The notes under the pieces were generated by a model, which saw only the letters and a list, made by a program, of their open reading frames with translations, was not told the origin of the DNA and did no database searches. DNA of 64,000 nt. It comes from Turritopsis dohrnii (Eukaryota; Cnidaria; Hydrozoa; Anthoathecata; Oceaniidae). The stretch is from contig BQMF02000436.1 in assembly GCA_027922465.2 (NCBI GenBank), positions 248,001 to 312,000 on the forward strand, read 5' to 3'. Positions within the stretch are counted from its first letter, which is position 1, and each line of letters starts with the position of its first letter. The position numbers and the translations under genes were made by a program. Positions 46,756 to 56,575 of the stretch are shown one piece after another.

Positions 46756-46950
46756 TTAGGGAGAGCTTTCGGATGTTTTTTGTTCCCAAAATTTAGGTCT
46801 TCCGAAACGACGAAACTTGGAGTTGTTTACCTTAGCGATTAAGTTACCTTTGCGTCGTAAGAAAAAATACTCACCCTTTGGCATTTCTCTTGGTACATGT
46901 CCAAAGGCCTTTCCAATTAATATGTCCCCCGATTTTAATTTCTGTGCCAT
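46756..46950 (-). CDS. Small open frame with HIRAN-like GHVPREM motif
   Basis: A 64-codon frame with its own ATG, reading MAQKLKSGDILIGKAFGHVP then REMPKGEYFFLRRKGNLIAK. The sequence hGHVPRExxxxxxFFLxRxGxIxxKV resembles the core of HIRAN domains, which bind DNA ends and occur in HLTF-type helicases and many mobile-element proteins. It is too short to be a whole HIRAN protein, so it is either one exon or a fragment. No neighbour on the same strand supports a larger gene. Treat as hypothetical. Confidence 0.3.
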   Translation of the reverse strand: MAQKLKSGDILIGKAFGHVPREMPKGEYFFLRRKGNLIAKVNNSKFRRFGRPKFWEQKTSESSP

Positions 46951-47261
46951 AGAATACAGACGAGTGTGACTTTGTGTGACTTTGTTTTTTTATTATTCAG
47001 CGTAAAATTTCGCAGTTTTTTGGATTCGACCAAATGTTTCTTCCAAATTTATGCCAACCTCAGCTGATTCACTTGCATCTACTTGTGCGCTCTATTGAAA
47101 TTAGTACCGCCAATGGCAAGGTCACATTTCTAAAGCGGTTTTCTCTATAGATGGAAAAAGTTTTTTTTTTCTTTGGTTAAAGTAAATAAATAACCTGTCT
47201 AACCAGTTGAATGGATAAATGTCCACATCAGTTATGTACAACATTAAAGTACCTTTAAGTG
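46951..47261. other. Intergenic
   Basis: Short AT-rich stretch between the small open frame and the SINE; nothing recognised. Confidence 0.4.
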
Positions 47262-47480
47262 TACAGCGATGGTTTAGTGGTGAGTGCGACCGCTGCGACC
47301 CGTGTTCCAGTCCAGTCATGTCGTATCTCGATACTCCACTTCGATGCGCTTTAAAAGCAGCGTACGGCCCATTAGGAGCCATCGACTGACTGCACACTGG
47401 AATAGCCGGACACACCGGGCAGAATAGCCAATCATTACGGATGGACGCCCAAGGACTATAAACTCCCAGTTACTTACTTA
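47262..47480 (+). repeat. tRNA-derived SINE
   Basis: The head has RNA polymerase III promoter boxes at tRNA spacing: an A box TGGTTTAGTGG at 47270-47280 and a B box of GTTCCAGTCC type at 47303-47313. A non-tRNA body follows (about 160 bp, GC-richer than its surroundings), with a CTTACTTACTACTTAC tail typical of SINE ends. No intact tRNA cloverleaf, so it is not a functional tRNA gene. Confidence 0.6.
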
Positions 47481-47669
47481 CTACTTACATGTGCTTTCAT
47501 ACATTTTTCATTAAGAAAACATTCGGATTCTGCAGCTTTAGAATATTGTGTTATTGGGTCTGATACAAAAATACTTGCTTTATGTCGGACGGACAAATTG
47601 ATACTTAGGGCTATATAAAAAGCAGCACGCTTATGATACAATATGAATTAAACGTTTTTCGAAAGTATA

Positions 47670-49179
47670 CAGTACACATCCGTTAATTCGAACACCCAAG
47701 GGACCGAAAAATTTGTTCGAATTAGCGAATGTTCGAATTATCGAAATAATTGGGAAAAACATAAATTCGGATAGAATTTCTCAAAATTCTTTACTAAGAA
47801 TGATTAAAATGTAAGTGATAGAATTTATTGCAAGTCTTTAAAATAATCATTAATCTTTGTTTGCTTCTTTGCCTGGGCAAAGTGCATGTCAAGAATCCGT
47901 CCAATGTGATTTGCATAGGATTGAACAAGCTTTCCATCATTTGAAAATAAGGAGAACCGTTTCACTAGCTCCACCATCTGTAAAAGTTCATTTTGTTTGG
48001 GGCATTCAACGGGTTCTTCTTGAGCTTCGACTTCGCCATCACAATCATCATCATCTTCGTTGCCGACATCTTCTGTACCCAAAACATCTGCAATGATTTC
48101 CGCGTCAGTGAATAAAATTGGCTGCACAACTCCACCATCAACATCAGTGAAGGAAGCGGCATCCATTGTGTCACAAACAAGATTGGGTTGCACTGCACGA
48201 AGTTTCTCCATCTCCTCTTCCAAGTCTTTGAAAGGGTTATCATCTTCAGCAATAGCAGCGTTCTGGTTTTCAACTGATATCTTAGACTTCCGAAAACAAT
48301 TCACTACTGTCTTAACCGTCACTGCCTCCCAAGCTGAAAGTAACATTTGCATTCCTTGAAGAACATTTGTAAGTGATTTATTCTTCTCAATAGATTGGAT
48401 GATCTTACGAATAACTTGTTTGCGATAAATTGCTTTGGGACTGTTCACAAATGACGTGGAGGGGGGGGGTATGCCAAAGTTGACGCTAGTTGACGGGGGG
48501 GGGGGGGGGGGGGGGGGGGGTGATACTACTGTTGACGTCAACCTTCACAATTTTCAGAACCTTGATTTTTCCAATTAAGTAAAAGTTTTTTTATGAAAAT
48601 GTGAATGAATGTTTACTTTCATGTGGTCCGTCGTGGCGTGGGAAAGTCCTTCCATATTGCTTTTGTTGGCTTCGTTCCGTTCCACATTTTTACGTCTAAT
48701 TAAAAATGCGTAAGAAACTAAGATACAAAAGGACCAGTGGGGTGAAGGCTGTTTTGTTTTTTGTTTTTGTAGGGGGGGGGGGGGCGTCTCTTTTCAAACG
48801 ATGACGTCAACTGAGGGGGAGGGCTGAGGGGGAGGGGGGCAACGCAAAGTTGACGCAGGTTGACAGAGGGGGGAGGGGGGGGGGGGGTCAAAAAGTTTGA
48901 AAAATTGGTTGACGTCATTTGTGAACAATCCCTTTAAGAGAGCGAATCACGCCCTGGTCCATTGGCTGGGTCTGAGAAGTGGTGTTTGGTGGTAAGAAAA
49001 ACAACTTCGTGGCTTCCAGATTTTCAATTTCCGGATGTGCTGGGCAATTGTCGATAATCAATGCAACATGTCTTCCTTCAGTATGAAATTTCTTGTCCAT
49101 CTCTCTGACCCACTCTTCAAACAACACGCAATCCATCCAGCTTTTGCGTTGATTTCTGTAGCGGCATGGCGAAAACCTG
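47670..49179 (-). mobile_element. Tigger-like transposon, 5' truncated
   Basis: Begins after TA with CAGTACACATCCGTTAATTC, the same terminal repeat as the element at 1-725, then AAGGGACCGAAAAATTTG. The coding strand is minus. At 49179/49180 the transposase sequence stops abruptly where repeat X begins, so the far end is lost. A G-rich MITE (48437-48932) is inserted in the coding region. Confidence 0.85.
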
Positions 49180-49182
49180 ATT
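47825..49182 (-). pseudogene. Tigger transposase, catalytic and C-terminal part, interrupted
   Basis: The minus-strand segment 49182-48933 encodes the DDE core (PCRYRNQRKSWMD, then EEWVREMDKKF, ALIIDNCPAHP and LPPNTTSQTQPMDQGVIRSL). After the inserted MITE, 48436-47825 continues with AIYRKQVIRKIIQSIEKNK, an Asp/Glu-rich C-terminal region and LDMHFAQAKKQTKINDYF. These are signature phrases of DDE_1 Tigger/Jerky-like proteins. The N-terminal HTH half is missing and the MITE breaks the frame, so it cannot make active transposase. Confidence 0.9.
48437..48932. mobile_element. G-rich MITE with TGACGTCA palindromes, inserted in Tigger
   Basis: 496 bp with inverted ends GGGACTGTTCACAAATGACG / complement of GGGATTGTTCACAAATGACG, flanked by TTT on both sides (candidate 3-bp duplication AAA/TTT). 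It contains G runs of 26 (48495-48520), about 14 (48771-48784) and others, and three TGACGTCA palindromes (about 48533, 48802, 48911). No coding capacity. Confidence 0.8.
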
Positions 49183-50160
49183 GGATTTCTGTGTATGCAA
49201 GCAAGCTATATTACAAATTGTCTTTCTTCGTGTTTTTCTATTTTAACTGTCCACCTCGCGCCAAACCTAATCATACTAGTGTGTGATCATGATCAGTAAA
49301 AGCTTTTTACATTTTCTTGTTGTTTTTTTTTATAAACATTGGCTACTTTTTGTTTTGAATCAAAGTTTAAAACGCAGATTTCTAATGGATTTTTTGCTTT
49401 GATTTTTTTTTTAAAAAAGTTTGTTTTTTTTCTTTTGGCTCTTACAGAATTTCTTTAACAAATCTTTTTTTGATTATAAAATACGTATCCATGGTTTCAG
49501 TTCACACATTTCTTTTGTTTGTAGCAAATACTTTCTGATATTACTTGTTAAGCCTTTATTACACTTTTTGAAAGGTATATTAGCATCAATAAAAAAAAAG
49601 TTATCCTAAAGAAAGTTTAACTCAATCACAACGTAAGTGAAAAACCGTGAAGACCATCCGTCAAGGAGTTTTCAAATCTGATCTCCCATTTCGAAATGAT
49701 CATGCTCGCAATTCTTCTTGTTTTTATTGTGTTTAGTTTATACAATGTTAACAAAAGTTTAAATGTATATATTTGTTTCTGTGTAAAGACTTGCAAAAAC
49801 ATTCATCTGAATTTTTTTGAGTTTTCGGACAAAAATATGTTTTTGTTTCCGTTGTATAGCTTGCAATGTATAGCTTGCTGTGTGTACACATTGGAATGCT
49901 TGAGCGCGGGGGCATTTTTTAGCTAAAGCTACATGCTAGTAATAAATTAGGAAAGAGATACGAGAAAACATTCTGTCTCCCACTTACAGTACCATGTTTT
50001 GAAACGGGAAAAACGCAAAGTCAGCTAATAATTGTATTCCACCGTGTAACGTCAACACGGAAGTTGGAAGATGATGATGAACAAAATCGGAAACTGACAT
50101 TCGCCTATCTCGTGAAACTACTATGCCTCCTCGCTCGCTTACGCTCGCTGCGGGGGCAAT
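49180..50160 (+). repeat. Dispersed repeat X, full collinear copy (parts A and B)
   Basis: Part A (49180-49945) is the complement of 35484-36246. Part B (49946-50160) matches 36470-36505 plus 41197-41406 with the DIRS pair absent. The element ends GCTGCGGGGGCAAT. It carries a 76-codon open frame (49696-49926) identical to the one in the other copy, with no known domain. Confidence 0.85.
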
Positions 50161-51673
50161 TAAATCAAGCCAGAACATAAACTTCTGCTATCAGCTATGT
50201 AGTGGTTTAGTTATGGATGTGTATTTTCACTACCAAAATTTGTTTGTTTTTTTTTTTCGTTTGGGACTTAGGAAGGTCATTTTTATCACATAATAAGCAA
50301 TGAGTGTGAACATATTTTTTTTGAACAGAGATGTTTATTTTGTTGAATTTAGTTTTATAAATTGTCATTTTAAGCCCATCTCTTTTTTGAAAATAACTCT
50401 TCTGTCCTAATTTGAAATGCTACACATAATATTTGTTAGTAGAGATTTTGATTGCTTATGATTTAAAATGAAAAGTTTCTTTATAATGTCTACTCCAAAG
50501 TATTATACTGTAGCTATTAAAATTAGGTTTAACAATTTTCTTTTCTTCTTTTGTACAGTAAACCACCTGTATACAAATTTGATTGTATAATGTTATAAAA
50601 TTTGTTATGATGAAATTCTTTTACACATTGATGATATATGCAGTTGTTAAGAGAAATATTAGTCGCATGTAGGTCTTATAACTTTTAGCAAAGTGTCCAT
50701 ACAGTAACTTCTCTTTTTTTAACTCCTCAGCAAAAATTACCTTATCATTTGACCATGAACATCTTCATTTCATAATAAGTCCAAAATAAGTTTCTTTGTG
50801 GTATTAAATTCAATTCCACCCTGATTAGTAAGGACAACCTTTTTATCTGAGTATCAGGTTGATGGTAAAGTCTGTTCAAAAAATATGTGCACTAATTTCA
50901 GTTACCATGTGGAAACCAGATTTAGCAAATTACATAAATTCCCTTGAGCCTGGTTTTTATATAAAAGCTGAAATCAGTGCATATAATTTATGAACAGACT
51001 TTAATCATGCATTTTTCTCATGGTTGTCAATGTACGCACAATAATCGCAAATTTGGGGAAATATATAGTCGCATTTTTGCGAATCTTGATTTTATAAATA
51101 ATACAAGGGTTATCTTCGTTTTGTATAAAGACGTAAGCAATTGTGAAGCTTTGCAATTAATAAACTAGAAGCCATTAGCCTTGAACAATTTCCGCATCAG
51201 TCCTTCAGAAAAATGCTTTAGGCTAATTTTCAAGATATCTGAATGACTTGTACACTGACTAATAATTTGATACAGTCTGGAATTCATCAGATTACTTCCT
51301 TCATTAATTTATTTAACTTAATCTTGACAGCTTTGCAATTCACTATGATGTTTCGGGGCCAGAAAACAGTTCACCAATATCTTGTGCATGATGTTTATTC
51401 ATGAAAATTGAAGAACGTTCGAAATTTGGTCCAAATTTGGCCCAAATTGTCCAATTTTAGTCAATTCTGACAAAATGACTGTCAAATTTGAAATCAGCAC
51501 CTTTCAATTGTAATACATGCAAAATTTCATGAAATTTGAAGAACTTTCTAAATTTGGTCCAAATTTAGCCCAAATTGTCCAATTTTAGTCAAATCTGACC
51601 TAAGTTCCTATTCTGAATAAACAAACAATCCGAAATCCAAACGGACTTTCCGAAAACGACGAAAAACTGTGAC
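50161..51673. other. Intergenic, AT-rich
   Basis: No gene recognised. Positions 51402-51605 contain two copies, about 128 bp apart, of AAATTTGGTCCAAATTTGGC then CCAAATTGTCCAATTTTAGTC, a repeat fragment similar in wording to 41407-41700. Confidence 0.4.
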
Positions 51674-51712
51674 AGAGATAGATAGATAGATACATAGATA
51701 AATAGATAGAAT
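51674..51712. repeat. (GATA)n microsatellite
   Basis: GAGATAGATAGATAGATACA followed by TAGATAAATAGATAGA. Confidence 0.9.
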
Positions 51713-51713
51713 G

Positions 51714-52027
51714 TGTAAACCAAACAATTTCCTACGCTATAAGCGCGCAAATTGAATAAATGATGAAACAAGCTTTATTAATATGTATATGGATTACATA
51801 ACAAATCTAATGTCTGTTTTCTTCATGTGCTTATTTGTGCACGCTCAGTGATTGGTCAAAGCTGAGTTCATCATGTAAACCAAACAATTTCCTACGCTAT
51901 AAGCGCGCAAATTGAATAAATGATGAAACAAGCTTTATTAATATGTATATGGATTACATAACAAATCTAATGTCTGTTTTCTTCATGTGCTTATTTGTGC
52001 ACGCTCAGTGATTGGTCAAAGCTGAGT
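51714..52027. repeat. Direct duplication of 154 bp upstream of the crystallin-repeat gene
   Basis: Two essentially identical 154-bp copies (51714-51867 and 51874-52027) separated by six bases. Each ends GTGATTGGTCAAAGCTGAGT, containing an inverted CCAAT box. The second copy ends about 105 bp before the first in-frame ATG of the downstream gene. Confidence 0.9.
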
Positions 52028-52131
52028 CCATACATTTGAATGCTTGCTGGATATATTGTTAAGGATTACTATCTGACGTTATTTTTCATTTTTTCCTATT
52101 GCCGAATATTAATGCTCAGAATTGTCAGTCG

Positions 52132-54209
52132 ATGAGAACAATGTATTTGAACAACCTGCCTGAAGTTAGCAAGAGTATATATTTTTTTCATAGAATTATT
52201 TCAGCAGAACTGGAAGAAAGCCAATACAATCTATTGAAAAATGAAATTGCTGGGGTGCAATTTCTTTATTCCACGATGTATTCATCAATCGACAATTTCC
52301 GACGACAAAACGAAGAGTTAAACGAAGATCTAAACCTTTCTCATGGCACAGAAATGTACAACTTGGTTTTTCAAGAGCTTGTTCCATTCGGTGTGTTGAA
52401 ACAGTACATCGACAAATTCTGTGAGGCTGGATTAATTAAAGAAGACCTCAGCAACATCGATAGGGCGAAGTTGTACGCTAAAAGGTGCGGCGTACTTGTT
52501 CGGTTGTATTGCAGTCTTTCGATTCGAAGACAATTTCTTTTAACTAATTTGGCCGCATTATTGAACGGTGATGGTAAAAGTGAAGAACAAGACGCCCTTG
52601 CCTTACGAAAAATATCTAAAAACATTGTTCATATGTTGAATAGAGAGCAAGAAATGGATCATGACTTTTTGAGATTTTTGAATGATCCCATCAATTATCC
52701 GCAAAGAAGATACGCAGTGTACTGCTTGTTTGACGAACCTGAGAAAAATGACCTGCTCACTAAATACTTGAGAAGCTTGAACAAAAACTTCCCATACTAC
52801 CCGGGGTTCTACAAACCACCCGTTCTGCGTTGTAGCGATAAGAAGTTGCAAGGATATTGCCAATCTCTCTATGTAAGTTAACCAGCAGAAAGTCGAAAGA
52901 TTTTGATATGTCAATTTTAACTAATAATTTGATTTCCATAATTTTAGAATAAAATACCAGTACCATCGTCACCCCGGGGAACCAGCGTATTCATCCCAAT
53001 CGGAACAAAGGTCAACGACTTGATCTTTAATCATTATTCAACTGGCACTCAAATGCTTGGTCCGGGAATCTTCCAGAAACCACTCTTGGATCCTTGGGCA
53101 TGGGGCAAGTTAAAAGAGATAGACACAAGGCTCTGGGACACCTATAAACTGGATTACAATCAAGATGTAGAAAATGATGGGCAGGCGGAAGTAAGAATAT
53201 GTGGTTATGGTTATGAAAATTCAGGTGACGATCATTTTAGATTAGAGATTCTTTTTTTTGTTAATTTAAATGTAGGAAAAGCGATGATTTTCATGGTGTT
53301 GCAAAAAAAAATTCTCTTTAACAAAATCACTAACTTTTGGTATTTATAGATTATTGCAGAGTGTTTGAAGCAGGCACGCGTGACCATCCATCATTTCAAG
53401 AGGTTAATTTGAAAGATAATCTTTTCGAAAACGTCACGTCTGCTTACATCCCAACAAACCGAACTGTCACATTATATGATGCCGATGGTGTAAATGTTGT
53501 AAGAAAGTTTCATGGCCCTAACTTTCTCAAATCAATCTGCAGCAATGAAGAGTGGATCGACGCAAAGAAAGTGAAATTCGAAAAGTCACATAACATTCGA
53601 CAGGTAAAAGTTTGTGAAGGCGTTGATTTATCTGGTAAATGTCATGCTATTAGATTACCAGATCACAAAGAATCTGCCTACATAAACTTATTTAATAATG
53701 AATTGACGGGGGGCTGCGATTTCACTTATATTGGGTCAATACAAATTCCAAATGGAATTGATGCTGAAATACAATTGCGTAAACACAGAGGAGTCTACAT
53801 ATCTGCTGGACCATTTCATGGTCCAATAACCATAGCAAAGCTTGCTAAGGAAGGTTTTGACTATTTTAAATTTTTAAAGCTGTTTGACCGCATCGATAAA
53901 GCTATCCAGGTATGTGAAGGCTTTGCTCATGATGGAGAATGTATCGTCTTTAAGAAAAAGTCTTTCAATGGACATGAAAACCCTATCCAGCTGTCAACAA
54001 TGAAATCTGTAAAAGTTCCAAGTGGTATTTCTGTCACTTTGTATGCAGATAAGTCTTTCGAAGGCCAAGAAGAAACCGTTACGGGACCAGACGCCTTTCG
54101 GTCCGAAAATTTTGCCTTTCAATCATTTAAAGTGAGAGAGGTACCTGTTGAAGAAGCTCTAGAGCTTGACGCAGTTGAGGAGATGGGTGAGAGAAGTGAA
54201 TCAAATTGA
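52132..54209 (+). CDS. Protein with unrecognised helical N-terminal half and beta/gamma-crystallin-like repeats
   Basis: Three exons fit in phase: 52132-52872, 52948-53224 and 53350-54209; about 625 residues. Residues 1-250 are helix-rich with no family I recognise (SAELEESQYNLLKNEIAGVQ; RAKLYAKRCGVLVRLYCSLS). Residues 250-330 have a conserved-looking segment (SVFIPIGTKVNDLIFNHYST, then LDPWAWGKLKEIDTRLWDTY). The last exon contains Greek-key-like motifs of beta/gamma crystallins: VKVCEGVDLSGKCHAIRLP, IQVCEGFAHDGECIVFKK and SVTLYADKSFEGQEETVTGP. Invertebrate proteins of this kind are often secreted or calcium binding. No signal peptide is seen in exon 1, but a good acceptor (AATGCTCAG at 52120) just before the first ATG suggests an upstream exon, so the true start may lie further left. 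The donor of exon 2 was chosen as CAG|GTGACG. Confidence 0.7.
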
Positions 54210-55071
54210 AAGAAATCGTTAAAAATAGAATGGAAAGATAAAAGTGTTTTTACAAACGTTATTGTAATTAATATAACTTATGGAGGTAACTGAGAAGAAA
54301 TTCAACCATCTCTTTACGTCTGCTATTTTTATTAGCTTTTTACTTTCTTGTGATGTGAGTGTTTATTAAACGTTTTCCAGAAGCAAAATCAAAAAGCACC
54401 TCAAATTTTAGTTAATTAATAAGGGCGTTGTAGTTACTGGATACATTGGCATCAAAACATTACAAAACAGTAAACATTAGGATTTTATCGATATATCAAT
54501 AATATATCAGAGGATGTAAATAACAGACAGTCGCTATTTAAGTCACGTACCGTCTCTGTCACTCACATAAACCCCGTCATTACCGGTATGAATTACTTGA
54601 TATGACGTGACTTTTTCACAATCCATGACAAACAAACGACTTAGTTTAGCTCTAAACGGGATACATGGGGTGATATATGATGATATATATGATGATAGAT
54701 GAACATGTGGGGCAAGGAATTGGTGCAATCGTGTCCAGGATCTAAACAGCTCACCAAGCAATTTTACGAATCTTCGTCAGGCCTTTCTTTGTGCAGGCAT
54801 TCCTGGGATAAGTTGTGCTGCACCATTCAATAGTCGATGTGCTTCTACGGTGGCAACCCAGACCATTGAAGAAAATACCATGAAAATATTATTTTTAAAG
54901 CTGTGATTCCATTTATTAAATTTATACGATTGGGTGATCCCGAGTGCTGTACATTCATTTCTATAATTAAAAATCCCACTCCTTTCCTCACTCTTCATAG
55001 TTTTTCCTTTGATAAGATTTTTACGGTATTAGACTGAGATTTCGTGATGATCAGGATTATAAGCTAAGTTG
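54210..55071. other. Intergenic after the crystallin-repeat gene
   Basis: Presumed 3' UTR, then no recognisable gene. Short runs of GATGATATAT at about 54670. Confidence 0.4.
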
Positions 55072-55250
55072 TAATGGAAAATAATGTCACATTAGAAAAT
55101 AATGCCGCACCGTGGTTTCAATATATGTCACTTTCGTACTTCATTCTTCGGCTTAATTATTATTATTAATTTGTATTAATCAATGTTACTTTCTCAGATA
55201 TATTGAAACCACACTGTGGCATAATTTTCTAGTGTGATATTATTTTCTAT
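55072..55250. repeat. MITE with about 54-bp inverted ends
   Basis: The left end is GGAAAATAATGTCACATTAG then AAAATAATGCCGCACCGTGG, then TTTCAATATAT. The right end is the imperfect complement (ATATATTGAAACCACACTGT, then GGCATAATTTTCTAGTGTGA, then TATTATTTTCTATC). No coding capacity. Confidence 0.75.
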
Positions 55251-55593
55251 CACAAACTTCACATGAGTAGACCGAAAATATATTCCAATAACAGGATAAG
55301 AATGGATTTCTTTTCTATGAACAAAACAGAATGTTTCTGAGAAACATTTTCACGTAATGGCCACTTTCCACTTGGACTTTAACAAGAGCCATATGGCGCA
55401 AAACGGTAGCAGCAAAAGTACTTGCCACAAGAATACTTTACTTATTTTACTTAAAGTTCTTAAAAGTTCTGTAAACGTTATTTCTTGAGATATCTTACTG
55501 GTGGAAAACAGGCATAAGCGATAATAATGTTTAAAATTACTAACTCGTGTAAATAGGGTCTAATCGTAACACAGCAGCAATTTAATTTATTAG
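55251..55593. other. Intergenic
   Basis: Short stretch between the MITE and the OTU element; no gene recognised. Positions 55589-55593 are the left copy of the ATTAG duplication. Confidence 0.4.
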
Positions 55594-56575
55594 TGTACTG
55601 CACCACTTTGTAATCCCTGCCCCACTTTGTAATCCCTGCCCCGCATTGTAATCTTTTTGCCCCACTTTGTAATCCCAAACCTACCCCGATTTTTAATCTC
55701 TCCTTGCCCCGATTTGTAATCCCAAAAGCTGCCCCGATTTGTAATCCTTCCTTGCCCCACTTTGTAATCCCTCGTCATTTTTGAAGATGGCAAGTTGCAA
55801 CGAGCAAACTTAGATCAATTTGAGATGTATTTGAATAAATGGCTCATTTATATAAAAAAAACTGAAAAAAAACTTGACAAAAAATCGTTAGTTCTAAGAA
55901 AGATTTTTTTTCGCGAAAAAAATTTGCTTTTCGTGTGACTAAAACTTTTCCAAACTTTTGCAAATCATTCAAAGATGATACGTATCGCGTGAAGTATAAA
56001 ACACATAACTCAAACTCACCTACCACCGGAAAGTTCCGCGTAGAAGACATTTCCGATAGACCTTACAAAAGACCAACCGAAAGTAGCAAAGAAGTAAAAA
56101 AGAAAGCATATCAAAAGTCTCTGTACATTGTAAAAACTAGGAGTGACCATTTGGACCAGTTTTCTAAGCAAGGATTCTCTATTTCTTATGATCCACCTGG
56201 GGATGGAAATTGCCAATTTTCAGCCATAGCGAATTCATTAATGAACTTTGGCTTCTACAATACCGCCCAAACACTTCGCAAAACGGTTGTGGAATATTTA
56301 AGAGAGAACGAATTTGCTCATGGTATGCCCTTAGAGTTGTTTACTACACTAAGTTACACTAAATAACTTAATGAAATTTTATCAAAAACTACTTTTTGCG
56401 TACTAATCGAGGTAGGACTTACAAATCGAGGCAATGATTACAAAGGGGGACGAACGGGTAACAAATTGGTGGAGGGATTACAAAGCGGGGCAGGGATTAC
56501 AAAGTGGGGCAAAGGGATTACAAATCGGGGCAAGGATTACAAAGTGGGGCAGGGATTACAAACTGGTGCAGTACA
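55594..56575 (+). mobile_element. 982-bp element with repeat-built TIRs and an OTU-protease fragment
   Basis: Ends TGTACTGCACCACTTTGTAA (left) and the complement TTACAAACTGGTGCAGTACA (right), flanked by ATTAG on both sides (55589-55593 and 56576-56580), a 5-bp target duplication. Each terminus (about 55594-55780 and 56405-56575) is built from about eight or nine short units of GCCCCACTTTGTAATCC type in inverted orientation. The centre carries an OTU-like open frame. Superfamily not identified. Confidence 0.75.
55878..56366 (+). pseudogene. OTU-type cysteine protease fragment in a mobile element
   Basis: An open frame of 162 codons with no ATG near its beginning. A basic linker (RPYKRPTESSKEVKKKAYQK) is followed by the OTU catalytic start ISYDPPGDGNCQFSAIANSL (Asp-Gly-Asn-Cys) and the helix LRKTVVEYLRENEFAHG. 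It ends before the catalytic His region of OTU deubiquitinases (usually 100 or more residues later), so only the Cys half is present. OTU domains are known as passenger or accessory domains of several eukaryotic transposon groups. The missing start and missing His make it inactive, unless a spliced exon lies beyond. Confidence 0.75.

Noticed and set aside
48436..48541. Proline-rich N-terminus of the open frame at 47825-48541
   Set aside because: The Pro run is the complement of the G tract in the inserted MITE; true transposase coding resumes at 48436.
55594..55790. Regular short repeats resembling a CRISPR array
   Set aside because: The units are contiguous with no unique spacers of constant length, are mirrored at the other end of an element with a target duplication, and the DNA is eukaryotic.
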